Of a stretch of 22,855 bases of DNA, positions 17,370-22,855 are shown piece after piece (the first letter of the stretch is position 1; the number at the start of each line of letters is the position of its first letter). The position numbers and the translations under genes were made by a program. The notes below the pieces were generated by a model that was given only the letters and a program-made list of their open reading frames with translations, was not told where the DNA came from and made no database searches. The stretch comes from Rhizophlyctis rosea. Its lineage: Eukaryota > Chytridiomycota > Chytridiomycetes > Rhizophlyctidales > Rhizophlyctidaceae. The stretch covers positions 1-22,855 of the forward strand of contig JADGJC010000489.1 of the NCBI GenBank assembly GCA_027596075.1. Reading direction: 5' to 3'.

Positions 17370-18815
17370 TTGTATACTATCAACCGGAAGGTTTGTTGGG
17401 TGTGGAGTATATGAAAACCTGGAAGCAGTAAAAAGGAAACAAGGAAATGTAACAATGTGATTGGTTTTCAGATTCCTTACCGCGACTGAAGTTATGTTAA
17501 TCAAACGCGAATAACGTTAGCACATATTGAGTCACTGTGGTGTTGCCAGGTTGGGCAATTTTGGGATCAGAACCGTGGAAGTTTGGAGGAACCTTCTTGC
17601 CGGCGCGATGCTGTAGGTTTGGGAAAAGTACCCTTACAAAGATATATAGATCAGATCATACTGCCAATCAATATTGAAATCCGGATCTGCCGCTATGATC
17701 AACGCAACTAGACTGAATCGCTGCAATGAAGAGCGGCATGTCATGGAAACGGGCACACTAAGAGTTAGAGGGACGCGAAGAAATTATGGAGACCTGTGTG
17801 TGCAGCAAACCCTTGAAGGACATCCATGAAGCCCACCTGTAGTCTAATCAAAGTTGTCGGCTGGCTGTTGTCGCTCGATCGCAGGTTAGCCAAACACAAG
17901 AATGTTGTTGAAAACTGTCTTTGTCACTTTCCATGCCCCATTTGGAGCGCAACTGCCATTGAAAACTATCAATAGAAGATTATGAACTGTCACTGAAACT
18001 CACCTCATCTGGTTTTTATTTGCCGTTAGATGGGCTGATACCCAGGCGAATATTCGGTACAGCCTCCAACATGGGCATAAACAATAGAAACTGTGAGTAT
18101 GACAAATATAAACCTGTTGCAAGCAAACCAACTTTGGTCTTCCCTTTTCTTCTTTCCACGTGGTGCTTGCCAACATGCACACTAAAAGACATTTGAGATT
18201 TCGGTTGGAAGAACCAATGTTTTGTCCGCGTTTGAGGCTTCAATCCGCACGACTTTGTCCTATTTGCGCTAAATTGGACAGTTTCGCCAACAGTAAGTGA
18301 TCACAAGTCACAAGCACTTTCCCTGATTAATACTGTCGTTCCAAGATTCACCGCAAGCAAATCTGTGTGTACTTAGATACAATAATCATTGGGATGGGAA
18401 GTACGTGGATAGGGCATAGGGCTCATGGGAATGAGTCCTCGTTGAAAATATATCATTTATATGGAGGACTGATGTTCCACGGTCTCGGGTTAGAATTAAG
18501 AAGGACAGCACTGGCGGGGATTTGGAAAGGTGCACATATCAAATTGATGAGCCCACCCGATTCCTTTGACTTTAAAATGAGTGTTCAACATCAATTTAAG
18601 AGACAGGTAGCCTAGGGCGCCATGTTCAATTTCGAAATCATTCTTTTCACTCATCCGTTACACAAAATCAGGCGGTAGTTCTTGCGGGAGATATGAGCGT
18701 TTTTCAACGTGATGCTGTCAGCATGAAGAGGTCTCGCAGGTTGCATTGGCGCAACGCAATAGACAAGTTGTATCACCAACGTCAATCTGAGTTGGGCATG
18801 ACAAAATGGGATTGA
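17370..18815. other. Interval without a supported gene
   Basis: About 1.45 kb between the convergent 3' ends of the methyltransferase and the CDF transporter. Short frames exist at 18000-18243 (minus) and 18367-18615 (plus, containing IIIGMGSTWIGHRAHG), but neither has a convincing ATG, splice context or recognisable motif. It presumably holds both 3' untranslated regions. Confidence 0.45.
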
Positions 18816-20281
18816 TTAATTCGAGTGCGCCTTTGGGGGAAAATGATTGCAAATCAATAGGCTTCTTACGAGGTTCTCATCAGCAACCACTACCGAATCT
18901 GAACTTCCTAGGATCCCACAGGCTTGACTCTCGCCGCTGAATTTTTCGGGCTGCACGGTGCTGCTGTGGATGCCGTACCGGTGAAGCAGACGCTTGATAT
19001 CGGCCGTCACCTCCATGTAATCTACAGCCACTGATTGAGACTGACCCCCCGCCGCTGTTGCACCATGTTGTCTCAATCGTATATGGACGGTTGCAATAGT
19101 CTTCGTCTCGCTCAATTGCCAAACGTGCAACTCATGGACGTCATCGACACCCGGCACCTGCGCAATCTCCTCTCTGAGACGATCCAGCGGGACTGCTATC
19201 GGGACACTTTGGAGCAAAATGTATGATGCCGATTTGACTAGCGGTATCGTAGAGAATAGGATTATCCCGGTAATAAATATGGAAATGATGGGATCCACAT
19301 ACAGCGACCATTTTGGTCGTCCTGGAAGCAGAATCAAAACAATCGCAGAGATAATGACCCCAACAGAACCTAGCGCATCGCCAGCAACATTAAGAAATAC
19401 CCCACGCATGTTGAGACTTTGTCTGTTTCCGGTCGCTGTGTCGGCGGTTGTTGGGAAGGCTGCGTCAATTCGGTCTTGACTGGTGCGCTGAATTGCCGCG
19501 ATTTGGATGATGTCAGCACGGATCGCCGTCGATGTCACAGGAACATTGACGACATCGGGATTTTGAACCACAGTCCCTGAAGTTGAATCACTGGACGAAA
19601 CACTTCCATGACTATGATCTACAAATACCGGTGCAGGAACGATTAATGATTTGTTCTCAGTCCGCAAAGCGCTTATCTTGATGAGAATCCCACCATGAAA
19701 CAACAAAAGTCCTGCGAGGTTGACTGCCAGGCCAATCCCAATGTACAGTACCAACCAAGGGTTTTCGATATCTTTAAACGAAATTCAAATGAATTTTCCG
19801 ATGTAAGTATGCGAGCATTGATTCAATATTGTGATCAAAACGGCCTTACCGCTTGGCTCCACGAAACGCTGGAGCGCCTCGATGGCTATGGTGAAGCAGA
19901 GAGCCAATAGGAAGACGCAGTTGACGAGGGCACCAAGCACTTCCGCTCGTTGCCAACCGTAGGAGTATCGGTTGGACTTGAAGTTCGTCCTCCCTGCCAA
20001 CTGTATCATATCGGTGGAGTGAGGAACCATAGGTTACGGATTTGGAGAGCAGAACTCACTTTGATGGCATACCAGCCAACAATGACGGAAAGCACATCGG
20101 ACATCTACAACCGCGTAAGTACTAATATTGCTGGAGGGTTCTGCCCAGCAATCAAACTCACCATATGAAAACTGTCTGCAATCAAAGCCAGCGACTTGGA
20201 TACATAACCTAGTACCAGTTCTGCGACCATAAAAGCCCCAGTGAAGGTTCCCAACAGAATTAGGCGAGTGGTCTGCTTCAT
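18816..20281 (-). CDS. CDF zinc/cobalt transporter, ZRC1/COT1/ZnT-like
   Basis: A proton-coupled cation diffusion facilitator, usually moving Zn2+ or Co2+ from cytosol into vacuole or ER. Exons 20162-20281, 20060-20104, 19850-20000 and 18816-19771 join in phase into 423 aa, with introns of 57, 59 and 78 nt. Signature blocks: SKSLALIADSFHMMSD in TM2, RYSYGWQRAEVLGALVN, then LCFTIAIEALQRF, and GVDDVHELHVWQLSE in the C-terminal cytosolic domain. Six membrane segments are visible. The TM4-TM5 loop is about 90 residues but has only a minimal histidine patch (DHSHGS), far poorer in His than usual in ZRC1-type proteins. TM2 has the expected HxxxD (His39, Asp43). TM5 reads FLNVAGDALGS, with Asn233 where the family has His (NxxxD), so one of four metal ligands is changed. 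The ATG is the first after an in-frame stop. It lies between two other metal transporters on the same strand. Confidence 0.95.
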
Positions 20282-20653
20282 CTTGAACGCTATGAAGTGT
20301 TTGCAGTGTGGGTTTTCGCCGGCAGAGATAAAAGAAGAGGAAAGGCAGGGTCAAGAGCAGCGACCACTCTGCCGCCACTAAAGAAGTCCACAGAAGGGAG
20401 TACCTCCTCAGTTATGATGTGACGGCACCATGGAAACCAGCGCTATTGGCCTGAACAGCGTGATAGAGTGATAGAGTGGAGGCGGTCAATGCCATGATGC
20501 AGGGAGCATCATAGGGGAATGGATCCAGGAATGGACAAACCGTGCAGGGATTTGGTGTGATTGTGACATGTTGCCTAGTCTATGGGAATGGGTTTCAAGA
20601 GTAACGACAAGGAACAGGAAGCCATCAACGCCATATATCTCCCTGTAAGGATA
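20282..20653. promoter_or_regulatory. Intergenic region upstream of the CDF gene
   Basis: About 370 bases between the stop of the Nramp gene and the ATG of the CDF gene, which point the same way. It must contain the CDF promoter. A short tandem GTGATAGA x2 lies near 20459-20474. No known metal-response motif was recognised. Confidence 0.35.
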
Positions 20654-22385
20654 TCAACTATCTTTTGTGAACACTTTGGGAACAAAGAATTGCAGCAATA
20701 ACAGTAAATTAAGGCATGTGATGATGGCAGCCGCCAATGATGCCAGTATCACCACCCAGATGGGATTTGCGAAAGTCTTTGTGTTTGCTGCAGACAAGAA
20801 TGTGTAAGAGTTAGGGTTATGTTGATGCACCTTGACTTTTCATAGAGACAAATGTCATACCCGTAGAAGAACGGTCTCCATCAGAATGAAAGGCGACGGT
20901 CATATATACTGGTGAAATATACGGACGGTCAAACTAACCAAATATAGCGAAGGATTGCCGAAAAGGATGGCAACAATATTACTCCAAACTTACCGGTACG
21001 ACTAGTGAACCAAACTAAGGGCCATACTGCAAAGGGCAACTGTAGCGACAGGACAACCTGGCTGATGATGAGCAATTGATCGATTCCTTCCTCGCCCAAA
21101 ACGATAGCGGTGAACATGGCGGGGATGATTGCAATGGACCTGGCCACGATGTGGCGAATCCAGGGACGGACGATGAAACGTTCACCCAGAAATCCTCCCA
21201 TTATGACCTGTCCAGCAAGGGTCGCCGTAATGGTAGAAGACTGGCCTGAGCAAAGAAGGGCGAGAGCAAATAGAAGACCGGCGGGGGAGCCAAGTCGAGA
21301 AGATAAATAATTGTATCCATCCTGTTTGCAATTTGAGATAACTAAGATTGACAAATACCAGCAAAGAGTTTCGATTGTAAAATGGACGGTATATTCATGT
21401 CCGTACATACCCGTATTGAAGCAATCTCGATGTCACTACCATAGAAAGCGGCACCCGCAACGATCAGAATGGAGGAATTCACAAAAAGTGCATATGTCAA
21501 TGCCATCAGCGAATCAAGTTGAGCAAATCGGATGACTTTCGGGATCCAGGCTGCGTGCGCCTTTGCTCGAGGGATGTTTTCTTGAGAGCCCTGAGTTTGC
21601 TCATCAATGGAGATGTTGCTGGATGACCTTATAGACATCGAAGCTGTGTCATTTGGTCGGTATCGATATAAAACGAGGTTCGAATGGAGGTATAAATTGT
21701 GAGGCATTACCTTGAGGCCGGAGAATGATAAAAAGGTCAGATCATAACACTTGTCCGTCCGCTCTCATATATGGAATGCGAACCTCACCGTGGCTCCTAC
21801 AATACCTATGAAGATGTACAAGGCCTTGGAGTTTGCGAACAATACCGCCGACGGCGTGTAACCAAGGAAGACGTCGCCCCACTTTGGCCTGACTTTCGTC
21901 AACAGTATGGAAAAGCAGATCCCAACTGTTACGATGAGCAGCAAAATGAATCGCTCAAAATATCGCAACCTCTTCGCGCTGAAGCCCATCAAAATTATGA
22001 GAACGTCCAAAACCGTCACAGCAACACCCCACGGCAAGGGAATTTTGAACAGAAGATTGAGCGCGATCGCAGCACCAATGACTTCGGCCAAACCGCAAGC
22101 CACAATGGCTACTTCCGCCAATATATAAAGCGGAATCGTAACATAGCGTGGAAAGTGAAGCCGGCACAATTGGGCCAGATCATGACCTGTAACAATACCA
22201 GCCCGAACAGCGAGTGATTGGAGGAGGACAGCCATGATGTTGGAGAGCAGAACCGCAAACAATAGCCGATATTGAAACTGTGATCCAGCAGACAAGTCTG
22301 TTGCCCAATTACCCGACCGTGGACTTTGTTTCGGCTCGGCATCTTCCTGAATGTCAATCACTTCGCTTGTATTAATGTGATGATC
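20654..22385 (-). CDS. Nramp-family metal transporter (SMF-like), 5' end unresolved
   Basis: Nramp proteins import Mn2+, Fe2+ and related ions with protons. Exons 21789-22385, 21411-21710, 20994-21321, 20861-20908 and 20654-20787 join in phase (468 codons) with introns of 78, 89, 85 and 73 nt. Family blocks: GNWATDLSAGSQF, LLQSLAVRAGIVTGHDLA, LAEVIGAAIALNLLF, GATVMPHNLYLHS (TM6, Met and His kept; codons split by an intron), SGQSSTITATLAGQVIMGGF and ISQVVLSLQLPFAVWPLV. The last exon gives a final helix and the end VFTKDS. Two departures stand out. DPGN in TM1 reads RSGN, and the GPG-containing first half of TM1 is absent; the residues before it are hydrophilic (DIQEDAEPKQSPRS). The TM3 Asp of TDLAE is Gly (ACGLAE). 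There is no ATG in this exon. An intron 22386-22470 (GTGAGC to CCCAG, phase 0) could link it to exons further right. Confidence 0.9.
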
Positions 22386-22855
22386 CTGGGAGGATCTATC
22401 AGTATCAGCGTGTACACTATTGCAATAATTTGTGGTTTTGATAAGTGTCTCAATAGTTTACATTGCTCACAAACCCAGAACTGACCCCGACAACTTGGGA
22501 GAACAGGGCGGGCTCAAGGCTACGGTCTGGGTGTCTGGTGTTGATAACATCCCGGACGCTCGGCGGTGCGGCTGCTAGATGGTCAGGTAACCCAAGGCTA
22601 TCCAGACACAGGACGGTTGATGACACGTTCAGTTTATCGAGAAAACCAAGGAGGTACTACCGCTGCTCCTGGCATGTACCAAGCTATGCCAACTACCGTA
22701 TCCGGGTTTCGGCATGTAGCGTGGGATTTCCAAGGACCGTTTCCCGCAAACAAGGATGCGGACGGTGTTGAGCGCACGGCACTGTGGAACGTGCTACCTA
22801 GAGGGAAGGGGTACGTACTACTCATTCCCATTTCGCACACCATCACCGCCCCGGA
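22386..22855. other. Right-edge region open on both strands
   Basis: Two readings compete. On the minus strand, exons 22697-22843 (start MVCEMGMSSTYPFPLG) and 22471-22656 (DKLNVSSTVLCLDSLGLPD, HPDRSLEPALFSQVVG) join in phase through a 40-nt intron (22657-22696). They run in phase into the Nramp gene, which would then be 579 aa with a non-Nramp N-terminus. On the plus strand, two frames look coding: TDPDNLGEQGGLKATVWVSG at 22476-22540 and, shifted by one frame, GMYQAMPTTVSGFRHVAWDF running off the edge. I do not recognise either protein and cannot decide the strand. Confidence 0.3.

Noticed and set aside
18367..18615. Plus-strand frame of about 80 codons with a glycine-rich start
   Set aside because: It does not begin with ATG, shows no family resemblance, and lies in what should be 3' flank of convergent genes.

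Overview
This window reads as nuclear DNA of a fungus, possibly an early-diverging lineage such as a chytrid. Three transporter genes are cut by short GT-AG introns of 57-102 nt with branch-like CTNAC/TACTAAC motifs. One of them is a cysteine-rich P1B ATPase of the PCA1/CrpA kind, which I know from fungi. There are no bacterial operons, rRNA, convincing tRNA genes, CRISPR arrays or intact transposons. Gene and intron boundaries were worked out by hand from splice signals and reading phase.

Right half (12.8-22.8 kb): a metal-handling cluster. From right to left it holds an Nramp-type divalent metal transporter (20654-22385, 5' end unresolved), a CDF/ZRC1-type cation diffusion facilitator (18816-20281) and a seven-exon P1B heavy-metal ATPase (12826-16474). 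All three are on the minus strand and keep an open frame across every intron. A single-exon class I SAM methyltransferase (16677-17369, plus strand) diverges from the ATPase across about 200 bp. Together these genes could provide metal uptake, organelle loading and export. Each transporter departs from its family at a selectivity or coupling residue: Nramp has RSGN where DPGN is expected and lacks the TM3 Asp, the CDF has NxxxD instead of HxxxD in TM5, and the ATPase has GLGE in the last helix and HV in place of HP.

Left half (0-12.7 kb): an accessory-looking stretch of small genes I do not recognise. It includes a coiled-coil protein, a membrane protein and a basic nuclear-like protein. Several models need introns of only 40-47 nt or a single frame slip. 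The stretch also carries decayed duplicate pieces of two local genes (570-770 resembles 5700-5900; 1901-2048 resembles 5168-5295). A 59-60 nt stem-loop repeat occurs three times on the plus strand (2070, 9151, 11608), and several other perfect hairpins are present. This half looks like recently duplicated, fast-evolving sequence next to a conserved transporter block.

The right edge (22386-22855) is open on both strands. It holds either the 5' exons of the Nramp gene or the start of another gene.
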